DNA of 64,000 nucleotides from Rhododendron vialii (taxonomy: Eukaryota; Streptophyta; Magnoliopsida; Ericales; Ericaceae). The DNA lies in NCBI RefSeq assembly GCF_030253575.1, contig NC_080557.1, positions 40,035,001-40,099,000 of the forward strand, read 5' to 3'. A program made the position numbers and the translations under genes. This document shows, in pieces, positions 12,481 to 23,583 of this stretch (its first letter is position 1; each line of letters starts with the position of its first letter). The notes below the pieces were generated by a model, which worked only from the letters and a program-made list of their open reading frames with translations, searched no databases and was not told the DNA's origin.

Positions 12481-12759
12481 GATTCAGGACCGGTCTTGCA
12501 TTATAAAAAAAACGTTCACTTTCTTAAGCTCGTCGATTAGGTTGTTCACAGAAAAAATTCAGGCCAATCACATATACCGGTAACAATTTGATTAGACCAC
12601 ATACATATTGAAAAAGCTAGACTACTTAAATGAGTTTGAAATATACCAAAAGTTAAATACACGTTGATCACATAGTTACTGGTATTCAACCGGTCTTTTT
12701 TTATTTCGAAGAGCTAAAATCTGAATGAAAAGGTCGAGATGCCAGTAAGATATTTCAAT

Positions 12760-13650
12760 TCTTTTAGTTGCCAATACTAAACTAAGCTGTTCAGGAATTG
12801 TTTGAGGCTCGGATCATAATGACTTGTTCTTGTTCGATTTGTTTACTAAATGAACCAAACCCAAGTTTCATTCTTAGGCTCGTTTCCTAAATGAGCCGAG
12901 CCCCAACTTAAGAGTATTCAGTTCGAGTAGGCTGGGGATCGAACCTGGGATCCAAATAAATAATTTTTTGGAGGACAGATAATATTTTAGTATGGCATAT
13001 TTGCATTGTTATAGATATATCATATAAGATTTTGTTGATCATGTTCTTGATTAAATTTTTAAATTTTAGTTTTTGGCTTATATTACTCCCTCCGTCCCCT
13101 TTTTAATGTCCAGTATTCCATTTTGGGCTGTCCCTTAATAAGTGTCCATTTTGTAAAGTTAGTGGGTAAAAGTGGGTATATTTCTCATTTTGCCCCTAAA
13201 AGTAGATTCTTTTTTGAGAAGTTAGTGAGTAAAAATGTAATGGTGATGTCTCCATAGAGGGTAAGTAGGAAAAGTAGAGGTAAAAGTTAATGTGAGAGGT
13301 GTAATGATGATGTTTTTTTAATAAGTTGGAGTTACGAAGCGGGACACTTAAATAGGGACCGAGGGAGTACGTAATATTGACATACTACAATACAAAAAAA
13401 AAAAAGCCCCGAACTCGATCCTGAATTTGGCTTGTTTAAGTTTAACGAGCTTTGACGAACCTAGACCGAGCTTTGAGAATTCTAAATGAACCGAATTGAG
13501 CCGAGCCCGAGCCTCAAAGATTTTAGGGGAGCCAAGCCCGAGCTCAATTGTTCAAATTTAAATCAAACCCAAGCCGAACTCGAGTTAGACCAATATTTTA
13601 TCGAGCTAGGTTGAATAGACTAGTTCGGCTCACTTGCACCCCTACGTAGC
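12760..13650. repeat. Degenerate GAGCCGAGC-rich transposon relic with nested MITE
   Basis: Both flanks of the Stowaway element at 13086-13367 consist of the repetitive 'gagctcggctcg' type sequence common in plant genomes. The right end GTTCGGCTCACTTGCACCCC resembles a hAT-type terminus. The left end is not recognisable. Related sequence lies at 48960-49200. Confidence 0.4.
13086..13367. mobile_element. Stowaway-type MITE, 282 bp
   Basis: The terminal inverted repeats CTCCCTCCGTCCC (left) and CTCCCTCGGTCCC (right, other strand) are the classic Stowaway (Tc1/mariner) ends. The element is flanked by a TA duplication (13084-13085 and 13368-13369). It is nested in the older repeat relic at 12760-13650. 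Confidence 0.85.
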
Positions 13651-14557
13651 ACCTATTCTCCATGCGCTGATACGAACTGAGATGACCCGCCTTTCTTATA
13701 ATAAGGTCAAAATAAACAATTCCCAACATTTTACGAATGATGGGTGCTAAAGTCCTCAAAAATGCATATAAAAAATACTTAAAATCCCAACATTTTACAC
13801 ATAGTTAAAAAGTACTTAAAATCCAAATAATCTTATGCTGTTCCATTCGGCTGCCACTGATTCGTTCCATACGTTGAAGGCTGACACCACAAATTTTTTG
13901 GTGTATGGTGTACCAAAAATAAGTTGCGGTAAGTATTCCATGTACAGTGGTAAGTATTTTACATGAAGTGGTAAAATTTTGAATGTTGGAATAAGTGCGA
14001 TATCAAAAGAATATGAAACGAGAAGAATGAAAAAAGTTCTTTAGAGATCATTTGGAATGCATTGTACACATTTGGTAATAAAACATAACCGGAACTCATG
14101 ATCACCTTGACCGTCGACTATGCAGATTTTATCTCTACGATGAACATGCTAAAATTCAAACAGAGGTATTTCCCGATTGCTATGGACATCATCCATGTCT
14201 ATGGTGGGATTTGTCGCACGCGGTGTGGAAAGAAAACGTTAATTGACTTTGTCAAGGCAGTCTTGAAATTGGAACAATGAAACGGCAGAAACACATGTGA
14301 AAATTAAAGGTTAATTTGCTTGTCAATGCAGTCTCTCATGATAAAAAAAAAAGAGAAAAGAAAAGAAAAGAAAAAGTTAAGGCAGTCTTGAAATTATTTA
14401 GAGAAACAAAAGATGATGTCAAGGCAGTCTTGAATTGGAACAACAAAATGACAGAAACGTGTGGGAAAAAAGTTTGCTTATTGTGCGGATTTGAATTTGA
14501 AAGGTAAAATTAGAGAATTATTTGGAGAAACAGATGGAGGCCTGCTTTTCCCCCCCT
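13651..14557. other. Spacer; segment shared with upstream regions of other copies
   Basis: No gene is supported. The part at 14210-14530 (GGAAAGAAAACGTT, AAGGCAGTCTTGAA and AGAGAATTATTTGGAGAAAC) recurs at 31270-31580 and, in part, at 56750-56880. It is therefore old upstream sequence of the duplicated ligase unit, or a repeat carried along with it. Confidence 0.5.
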
Positions 14558-14579
14558 GACACACACACACACACACACT

Positions 14580-14628
<49 letters not shown>

Positions 14629-14930
14629 ACACACACACACCCACACACACACAACCCCCTTCCCCTCCACTCCGCCCATTTACTTTTTTTTTTTTTTCCT
14701 TCCTTCTTCTCCCGCACCCCCTTCCACCCATTTACTTTTCTTTTCTTTATTTTTTTTCTTTTTCCCTCTTTATTTTCTTTTTGTTTCTTTTCGGCTGGAA
14801 ATTTTTTTTTTTCGTTTTTTTTCTCTTTATTTCCTTTTATTTCCTTCCACTTTGAATTTTTTTTATTTTTCAATTATTATTTTTATTTGTTTCTTTTCCC
14901 ATTTACCTCCCTTCTTATTTTTTTTTGGTT
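14558..14930. repeat. Compound (CA)n-(C)34-(CA)n microsatellite and pyrimidine tract
   Basis: A (CA)10 run (14559-14578) is followed by 34 cytosines (14581-14614), then another (CA) run to about 14653 and a long T/C-rich tract to about 14930. The open frames of 73, 131 and 136 codons that cover it are low-complexity artefacts. Confidence 0.9.
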
Positions 14931-15134
14931 AACTCAAATTCTATTTTCAATTAAAATTGACTTTATACTTAATAAATTTATATTATTTTAATTAGTCTTA
15001 ACAATGAATAATAAAAATAACTTGTAATGAACAATAATAAATTGAAATAAAATTTCATTTTATTATAATTGAGTACATATTGTCAAAACATTAAAATACA
15101 TAAAAACACAAATTCTAATCAATATCTCCTCCAA

Positions 15135-16500
15135 ATGCTGCTCCCGACGTGCTTATACCCATTACTTCGTAGCATAATTGCAAACGTGTTCCATAACTGG
15201 CAGCCCATCCTTTAGCTTCGTCCGATGCATGCTCCTCCCACCATATTGGGATGGGTGGTACAGGGTAATGAGGTTGTCAGAAAACTTGCACGAAGTGATC
15301 GTTGTTAACACAAGCAATAGCAATTTCCCGACGGTATTCGACTGGAACTGGAGGGGACCTCAATGACAAATGAGTAAAACAACCGTAAACATCCTCATCA
15401 AATGTATGCAGTACAAGATTGTACCTTGTTGCTTCAAAATACTAAGAATCTCACGAGGCGCGGTGCTGTTGGCCATGTCAACCACAAATTGTTTCTCTAT
15501 TGGTTTTAGCCTTGACGGGTACTCGTGGCCCTCAATATGTTTTGCTATTTCATGGTTATGGACACCACTAATAACCTGTAAACCCCACCTAATACCGTAT
15601 GGATGTTGTGGTATACCTCGCAGTTGAAATGGGTAATCGCATTTTCTAGTTCTAGTGTTTCTTTGTAAGGATTGCCCTTCAACCAGATATCGTGGCGGTT
15701 CGTACTTTCCTTCTCTTTCACAACCAAGAATGCACTTCGGCAGTTTGCCGCCTTTTAACTGAGCAGAATTTAAAATAACCACCACAATACCATATTTTAG
15801 ACCAATGCGAGTAAAACAACCGTAAACATCCTCATCAAATGTATGCAGTACAAGATTGTACCTTGTTGCTTCAAAATACTAAGAATCTCACGAGGCGCGG
15901 TGCTGTTGGCCATGTCAACCACAAATTGTTTCTCTATTGGTTTTAGCCTTGACGGGTACTCGTGGCCCTCAATATGTTTTGCTATTTCCTGGTTATGGAC
16001 ACCACTAATAACCTCTAAACCCCACCTAATACCATATGGATGTTGTGGTATACCTCGCAGTTGAAATGAGCAATCGCATTTTCTAGTTCCAGTGTTTCTT
16101 TGTAAGGATTGCCCTTCAACCAGATATCGTGGCGGTTCGTACTTTCCTCCTCTTTCACAACCAAGAATGCACTTCGGCAGTTTGCCGCCTTTTAACTTAG
16201 CAGAATTTAAAATAACCACCATAATACCATATTTTAGACCAACGCTCCGCGCCCAAGCTAACATATTTTCTCTACTTTCAAAAATCTATATAAAAAATAA
16301 CAAATATGTATAAATACAACATTAACCAGTCTTAACATAAATAAAATATGCAAAACAATAATAGTAAAAACAAACCTGGTCGGTGGTAAATTCTGGTGTA
16401 TAATTGCGACTATTGTGGGAGACACTCTCCTCACTACGAACATCATTCTCAAATGACCAACTATCTGAAATTGAAAAGTTGTAGTCATCCATTGTTCCGT
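15135..16500 (-). pseudogene. Internally deleted Mutator-like element: FAR1-type domain plus possible OTU-type tail
   Basis: Read on the minus strand, it starts near 16490 (MDDYNFSISDSWSFEND), passes a short intron (about 16280-16376) and continues with FESRENMLAWARSVGLKYG and a FAR1/WRKY-GCM1-like zinc-finger domain (TGTRKCDCSFQLRG, then VISGVHNQEIAKHIEGHEYP). This is the N-terminal DNA-binding part of plant Mutator-like transposases. The exon is present twice in tandem. The MULE catalytic core is missing. Downstream, 15150-15360 gives PPVPVEYRREIAIACVNNDHFVQVF, a stop, then YPVPPIPIWWEEH and KGWAASYGTRLQ, which resembles the end of an OTU cysteine-protease domain carried by some MULEs. The FAR1-like assignment is fairly sure; the OTU one is tentative. 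Confidence 0.65.
15372..16244. repeat. Tandem duplication of 437 bp (FAR1-type exon)
   Basis: Two nearly identical units, 15372-15808 and 15809-16244, each begin GAGTAAAACAACCGTAAACA and end in a block ATATTTTAGACCAA. They encode the same roughly 140-residue zinc-finger segment with few substitutions, so the duplication is recent. Each unit ends in frame with its own stop. Confidence 0.9.
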
Positions 16501-16599
16501 ACTGAATTTTTCGCTGCGGCGTTCCTAAAAAATTTGACAGATACACAGTTTGTGAGGAAAGTCTAAGTAACCATGCTAAATTTTCACCAAAAATCATTA

Positions 16600-19077
16600 T
16601 TCTAAATTTTGTGGATTATGTTTGACATAGAAATAACCAGGAAAGTTCCAGGTCGGATGGTCGGATGGCCGGACGAGTCCAGTTAGAATTACCATTCCTT
16701 CCTTAGTCAGCACGAAGCTAGACTTGTTGACAAACTTTCGAGGTTGTTAGCCTTGGGTTACTCCACAGTTGTAAAAACGATCGAAAAGCATAATGTCACA
16801 TGGACGAACACCTTTGGAGTGGAAACCACTTATGCTTTAGACCAGTAATTTTAGTATAACAAGTTTGCTAGCTATTTTTAGTACTTTAACTTAACATGCA
16901 TTTATAAACACAAAAAGAAAATATAACTAAAATTTTCACTACAAAAGGTGACTAGAAATATTTTACCATTTACGGTAAGCTTACGGTAACTTCGAAAGAG
17001 AAAAGAAAAGACTTTCTTTTTCTCTCGAAACTAAATCTTGACTAAATTTTTTGGATCTAGAGGCTGGTCGGGTGGTGGTTTGGTGGAGGCCTTGGGTTGA
17101 GTTTCTTGAAGAACTCAAGAAGAAGCTCAAGAATACCAAGAACAAAGTAAGAACAAACACAAGGTTTCTAGAAAGAAAAGTTGGAGAGATTGAAGGAGCG
17201 AGTTAAATGGCTTGACAAAGGGTCCTATTTATAGGAAAATGAGGACCTCTCTCCCCCCCTCCCCATATGGCCGGCCCCCCCTCCCCCTCTCTTTCCTTTG
17301 TATGAGTTTCTAGGCTTTGTAAAGTAATTGAGAGAAAAAAAAAGTGTTTCAATTGATCATTTAGTTAAAAAATATAGTTGAAACACAAAGTCCTCATTTT
17401 ATAGCCTCTAGAAATAATATTTTTGGCACACGAATGAACATTTTTGGATCAGTCGATCACTGCCTTATCTTGGCACACGAATAAACATTTTTTACACTTG
17501 TCTTTTGTTCACACTCTAAGTATGAGGTGTAAGTATTGCCTCTAATGAATCCGATTATTTTTTTTCCCTTTTTTTTACTAGATACATATTAAAAAATATA
17601 GTTAAAAAAATAAGTGTTTCAATTATCAATCTGTTTGAACCGGTGCAAAGATGTTATTTTTCTGATCATTTCATCCTAAATGGTAATAATAAATTTTTGG
17701 CTCCAATGCTTTTCAATGGACACCTTAAGAGAGCCTTGAAACTAAATAATAAGTCTTAGGGTGTTTGTTGAAAGGCACTACACAAAAAAATTTATTATGA
17801 CCATTTAGAATAAAATAATCAAAAAATACGATCTTCGCCCCTGGTTTAACTGAATTGAAAATTGAAGCACTTAATTCTTGAATTATATATTTTAATATAG
17901 GAATATTTTTATTTATAGAAGTTAAATCAATAAAATAAAATAATTAAATAAAGAAAGAAAGAAATTAAAACGTGGGGTAATTTATTGGGTTGGGGAAGGG
18001 GGGAGGGGAGGGGGTTGCAAACAGATGGTTTATAATAAATGGGGGGCGGGGCGGGCGGTTGTGTCAAGGGGGATTAGCAATTTGCAAACAGATGGTTTAT
18101 AATAAATCAGAAAGTCTACGTTTACCGCACCGCTGTTGAGTGGCGTGGTGGGCCTCAGCTATCAATCACATATAATGATAAATTTATGGTAGTTGACTAG
18201 TTGTATGCACTTGTCATCGATCTTACTTAGATCTCCTTAGGTGTGGGTGGGAGTTGAGTTTCTAAGAGTTATTAAAAAAAAAAAATTCATAGAAATTATT
18301 AACATTTGCATATAATATAGATGGTTAGATCCCTTAGTTCCCTTAATATGCAAGAAAATCTAACCTCACCCTAATTATCTAATACTATTACATAGTACGT
18401 ATATGCAAAGCCTTATGCAACCACGTATATGCAAAGCCTTATGCAACCTGGCCATCAACCTCCACGTTCGTGCCTTCAATTACTCCTTATATTATTTTTC
18501 CCTTAATGTGCTCCTTATTTATTCCTACACATGCAATAAATTATTAGGTCCACAAAGAGAGCACTAATTATAAACAGCTCATCTAAATGAAATGATTTTT
18601 GCTCTAAAAACCCAATATATCTGACGAAGATTACCACTAATAAAATAAGATGTAGAAGACAAGATAAGACATAAAAGTAAATTAGATGAATATTTAAAAA
18701 TTACTAATAACTTTCATATATTCCTGATTTCACTCACACCACTACTAGAAAATGACATTTTTGCATTCTGAAAAATAAGTAAGTCATTGCATGATTACCT
18801 TTATTTCTGGAACAAAAAAGAGGGGGGAAAAATGTATTACTACAAGGATTTGAAAGTGAATGTCAAATAGTTGTAGGAGTAGTAAATAGAGCACAAAGCT
18901 AAAACATTGAAAAATGAAATAAAAGAAAAAAAATGTAAATGGCAAAAATAATTACTCAATGTCCCAGGACATTGTCACGTGGTGCTCCAACTCATCTCTC
19001 CACAGCACATTTAAGTAGTCCCTATCACAAAGTGTTAGTAGCCCACACATTGTGCAAGGGGAGAAATTTTTGGCTGC
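16600..19077. other. Spacer upstream of copy C
   Basis: No gene is supported. At 17030-17260 the minus strand carries a TATA-like CTATAAATAGG and downstream sequence that resembles the U3-R part of a retrotransposon LTR, but no paired LTR is seen. G-rich and C-rich tracts lie at 17255-17295 and 17985-18060. The part from about 18080 to 19050 is collinear with the region upstream of copy D (31580-33440), so it is shared distal promoter sequence of the duplicated unit. Confidence 0.45.
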
Positions 19078-19285
19078 AAATCGGTACCACGTGGCACCTG
19101 TGCAGCACATCTGAGCCGTCCAAACAATGCAACCAACGGCTCAGATTGAAACACTCTTTTTCTTTCCTTTTTTTTTTTTTTTAAATCCGTTCGTTACCTT
19201 TCAATCTGAGCCGTTGATTGCATGTTTAGACGGCTCGGATGTGCTGCACGGATACCACGTCAGCCGTACCCTATTTGCAATTAAA
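19078..19285. mobile_element. Fold-back MITE upstream of copy C
   Basis: Long inverted arms lie around a central T-run: GTACCACGTGGCACCTGTGC then CATCTGAGCCGTCCAAACA on the left, with their complements at 19205-19280. Copy D lacks this segment between otherwise matching flanks (around 33445-33460). A GAGAAATTT repeat near both ends (19055-19065 and 19342-19351) may be the target duplication. A related element lies at 48520-48780. Confidence 0.55.
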
Positions 19286-20270
19286 AAAATTCTTGTGCAA
19301 ATATTTCCGTTTGAAAAAATATATATATATCTCGTGCGAGGGAGAAATTTGGGGCAACACTTGACAATGCCTTTAAAACACTAATCTATCCTTTTTCTTC
19401 TCTTCATAGTCAACTGCAGGTTCAAGGCCGCTTGATCTAACAAGAAGAAATTTTTTTTTTTTTTTGGTAACTTTAACAAGAAGCAATTTCATTCCTCTAT
19501 CTATCCTCAACACTTCGCCTAGCTACCAATCAAATCCATTCTTACTTGTCCTTCATACAAACGCAAACATGAAAAGAGAGCCATTAGGATGGCATCGGTT
19601 GATCTCTGTGGAAAACATCGACAATTGTGAAATTACCGTAACAGTTAGATATCGACACATTGTATCCGCGATTCTGACTTCTGCCTGTCTGATCAATTTA
19701 TCGCTGGACTTGATTCTTTCATTTGATTTGACTATGTATTTAATTAACTTGTGTGCAATAGATTTTTCCCTAGTTATATTAGAGGCACACGGTTGATTAT
19801 AATCTTTATTGTTATTAATGAATTTCTAACGTGTTCCAGAAAAAAGAGCCCCAAAAAAATTTTTTGAAAAGAAAGGAAATGAAAAAAAAAGGAAGGAAAA
19901 TCTGTACTCCTATTTTCTTTTTCCCAATCATTTGTGAGAGTTCCCTTTTCCCAATTAATTTGTGAACAGAAAACCCGAACAGAGTAGGGAAAAAAAGTGA
20001 AAATTTTTGGCTTTCGTTTTCATTTTGAAAATTGATTTTCACATTTCTTTCTTTATATTCACACTCCCTTCTTTCAATCTTTCAATTTTCGCTCGGAAAA
20101 TTCAACTCTGCTTCGGTAGCATTATCCGCAAAAAGTCTTCCTTCCTTACAGCATCTTCCCCGGTGGTCCCATGTGCGCACACGGCACTCCCGCAGTCCCA
20201 CCTTCAAAAAAGAAACAAATGTACTCTGTTGTTGTTTCCCTTCCAAAATCCAGAACTTCAACGAGCCCAA
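19286..20270 (+). promoter_or_regulatory. Promoter and 5'UTR region of copy C
   Basis: Proximal upstream sequence of copy C. From about 20060 to 20270 it is collinear with copy D (34160-34329). Its core, CCCATGTGCGCACACGGCAC and a later AAATCCAGAAC-type block before the ATG, is also found upstream of F (60140-60277) and of the stub (57725-57797). It is therefore a conserved 5'UTR. No convincing TATA box was seen. Confidence 0.5.
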
Positions 20271-22910
20271 ATGGAGACATCTTGTTATGGGCGAGATGGC
20301 ATATACAGATCACCTCGCTCTCCTCAGCTTCTACCAGAAGATCCAAACCTCTCAATTGTCTCATTCCTCTTCCGGAACTCCTCCTCTTACTCCGATAAAC
20401 CCGCCCTAATCGATGCCGACACCGGCCACACCCTCACCTTCTCCCAATTCAAATCCACCGTCGCCAAACTCTCCCACGCCTTCCTCCAACTGGGTATCAA
20501 GAAAAACGACATCGTCCTCATCTTCGCCCCCAATTCAATCCAATTCCCCATTTGTTTCTTTGCTATCATTGCAATCGGCGCTATTGCTACTACTGTAAAC
20601 CCGGTGTACACGGTAGCAGAGATTTCAAAACAAGTCAAAGATTGTAAACCAAAGGTTATTGTTACAGTACCCGAATTATGGGATAAGGCTAAAAGGTTTG
20701 GATTGGATTACGTTTTCATGGGTACTGAGAAAAATTCTGACTTGATTGGTACAAGCTCGAATTCGAAGGTTACATGGTTAATTGATTTGGTCAAGGATTC
20801 TGGGTCGGAGTCGGATTTACTTCCTGTGGCTGAAATTAAATCGAGCGATACCGCTGCTCTGTTGTATTCTTCGGGCACGACAGGGTTAAGTAAAGGTGTA
20901 GTTTTGACCCATAGGAATTTTGTGGCATCGGCTTTAATGGTTACTGCTGATCAAGATCTGGCGGGGGAGATGAACCTCTTGTTCTTGTGTGTGTTGCCTA
21001 TGTTTCATGTTTTTGGACTTGCTGTGATTATGTATGCCCGGCTGCAGAGGGGGGATGGGATTTTGTCGATGGCGAAATTCGATTTGCAGATGTTTTTGAG
21101 GGCTGTGGAGAAGTATAGAGTGACACATTTATGGGTTGTGCCTCCCATTGTGCTGGCACTGGCTAAGAATAGTGCGGGGAGGAAGTACAATGTGTCGTCG
21201 GTAAGGCAAATCTTGTGCGGTGCAGCGCCTTTGGGGAAGGATTCGATGGCAGAATGTGCGAAGAATTTCCCTCAGGCTGTAGTTATTCAGGTACTTTTTG
21301 TAGAAACTTTACATCCATCTCAAAACCAATTGGCAATGAGTGGAGAGGTCCCAGATGTTATTAAGTGATCACCCATTCCACTCCCAAGCAATGTGGGATT
21401 CTATTTCCTTAACATCCCCCCTCACGGGCAGCCGCATTTGAGATCTGTCACGTGTGGCCACTTTTTGGGTCCTATCATCGTGCAGCCTTTGTGCTGGTCT
21501 GTCATCGTGGGGTGTGGATTGTTAATTTTTTAAAATGTGGGGTGGAACGGGCCCCGCTCTGATACCATGTAGAAACTCTATATCCATCTCAAAACCAATT
21601 GGCAATGAGTGGAGAGGTCCCAGATGTTATTAAGTGATCACCCATTCCACTCCCAAGCAATGTGGGATTCTATTTCATTAACATCCCCGTGCAGCCGCAT
21701 TTGAGGTCTGTCACGTGTGGCCACTTTTTGGGTCCTATCATCGTGCAGCCTTTTTGCTGGTCTGTCATCGTGGGGTGTGAATTGTTAATTTTTAAAATGT
21801 GGGGTGGAACGGGCCCCGCTCTGATACCATGTAGAAACTTTATATCCATCTCAAAACCAATTGGCAATGAGTGGAGAGGTCCCAGATGTTATTAAGTGAT
21901 CACCCATTCCACTCCCAAGCAATGTGGGATTCTATTTCCTTAACACTTTTGGTCTGAATCCAATAGGGTCTGAAGTTGAAATAGCTCAAATCTTATCCAA
22001 ATTCAAAAAATCAGACATCGGTTTCGAAAATCTGAATCCTTTCGAATTATATATACTAATGATTTTTTAGTCTAAATCCAATGGAGTACTTATTTTGGAA
22101 TCATCTATACTTAATATTTGTACATTTAAATGTCGAATTTGGATTTTATTGGATTGGATTGGAGTTATCAGAATTTTTCGGATTGAATTGGATCAAATCC
22201 GCCTATGCAACAATGTTTTTCTTTTTAATTCGTATCCGCATAAAATTGTATATGTGAGTGAAAGAACTTAGATTTATCTACTGATTTTCAAATCATTCCA
22301 TTTTAGCATCTGTTTGTCATTGTTAAATTATTCTCTCAACTTGAGCTATAAGAGCATCCGCAGTGGAATAAGCAAAAGTGAATAATCAAAACATGCCATA
22401 GCAGATTTTGATTATCCATTTAGAGGTTGCTAAAAGTTAGCAACGTCAAGTCTCACATTGGTTATTTTTTGCTCATAATCAAAATCAATGGGACCATTGC
22501 TTCCATCCCTGAGTTTTCCCCAAACTTTTCCCCCTCATTTCACGTAAATCTTTTGAAAAACTAGTTTATATGAAAAACAAATTTTTTTTAAAAAATATTT
22601 GTTCTTGAAAAAAAATAGTTTATCAAACAGTTTTTGGAAGAAAAAAACAGTTTAAGTTAAAAACAGTTAAATAAAAAATAGTTTATGAAAAAAAGTGTAA
22701 ATAAAAAGTTTTGTGTAAATACAATTTTTTTTAAAAATAGTTTTAAAAAAATTGAAAAAACAAATAGTTTTAAAAAAATTGAAGAAACTGTTTTTATAAA
22801 AAAAATAAAATTAAAAAAAAAGTTCATATAAAGACCTTTTTTTTTTTTTAGAAAAAGTTTCTAAAAAGAATAGTAGGAATAGTTTTTTATAATTATTTTT
22901 TGAAAATATT

Positions 22911-22972
<62 letters not shown>

Positions 22973-23523
22973 TTTATGTGATGATGGGTGTGCTTGATTG
23001 ACAAAATGTGGGGATCACTAAATTTGATTTATCGCCAAAATGCTGCTAGTTTTGATTATTTAAAAGCCAAAATTTGATGAGTTGCTAAGAGCATCCACAG
23101 TGGAATAATCAAACGTGGATAATCAAAAGTTGCCACATCATCTTTTTGTTATCCATTTAAGAGTTGCTAAGGTTAGCAATGTAGATGTTCACAATGACAT
23201 AATCAAAATTGAATAATTAAAACTTGCCACGTCAAATTTTCAACCTATAAAAATCAAAAAATTGTCACCATATAAAACAATTTTTTTTAAAAATAGTTTT
23301 CAAACTAATAAAAAAAGGTTATTAGAATTTCAAAATAATTTTTTGAAAACTTTTATTTTGAAAAAAAAAACACTTTTTGGAAAAAGTTTCTAAAAAAAGA
23401 CAATTTTTTTTAAAATAACAATTTTTGAAAAAAAAATAGTTTTAAAAATAGTTTTTGAAAAACAATTTTATTGTTTTGCAAAAAACACAAAAACTTTTTT
23501 TAAAATATTCTTCTTAAAAACAT

Positions 23524-23583
<60 letters not shown>

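Noticed and set aside
14478..14932. Open frames of 73-136 codons on both strands
   Set aside because: They translate C34, CA and T/C tracts into Pro-, Thr-, Gly- and Lys-rich repeats; no gene-like sequence.
20007..20270. N-terminal extension of copy C (88 more codons upstream of the chosen ATG)
   Set aside because: The homologous start is the ATG at 20271; the extension is AT-rich 5'UTR, aligns to UTR of D and F and is not conserved as protein. The same applies to the extension at 60098-60277 for copy F.
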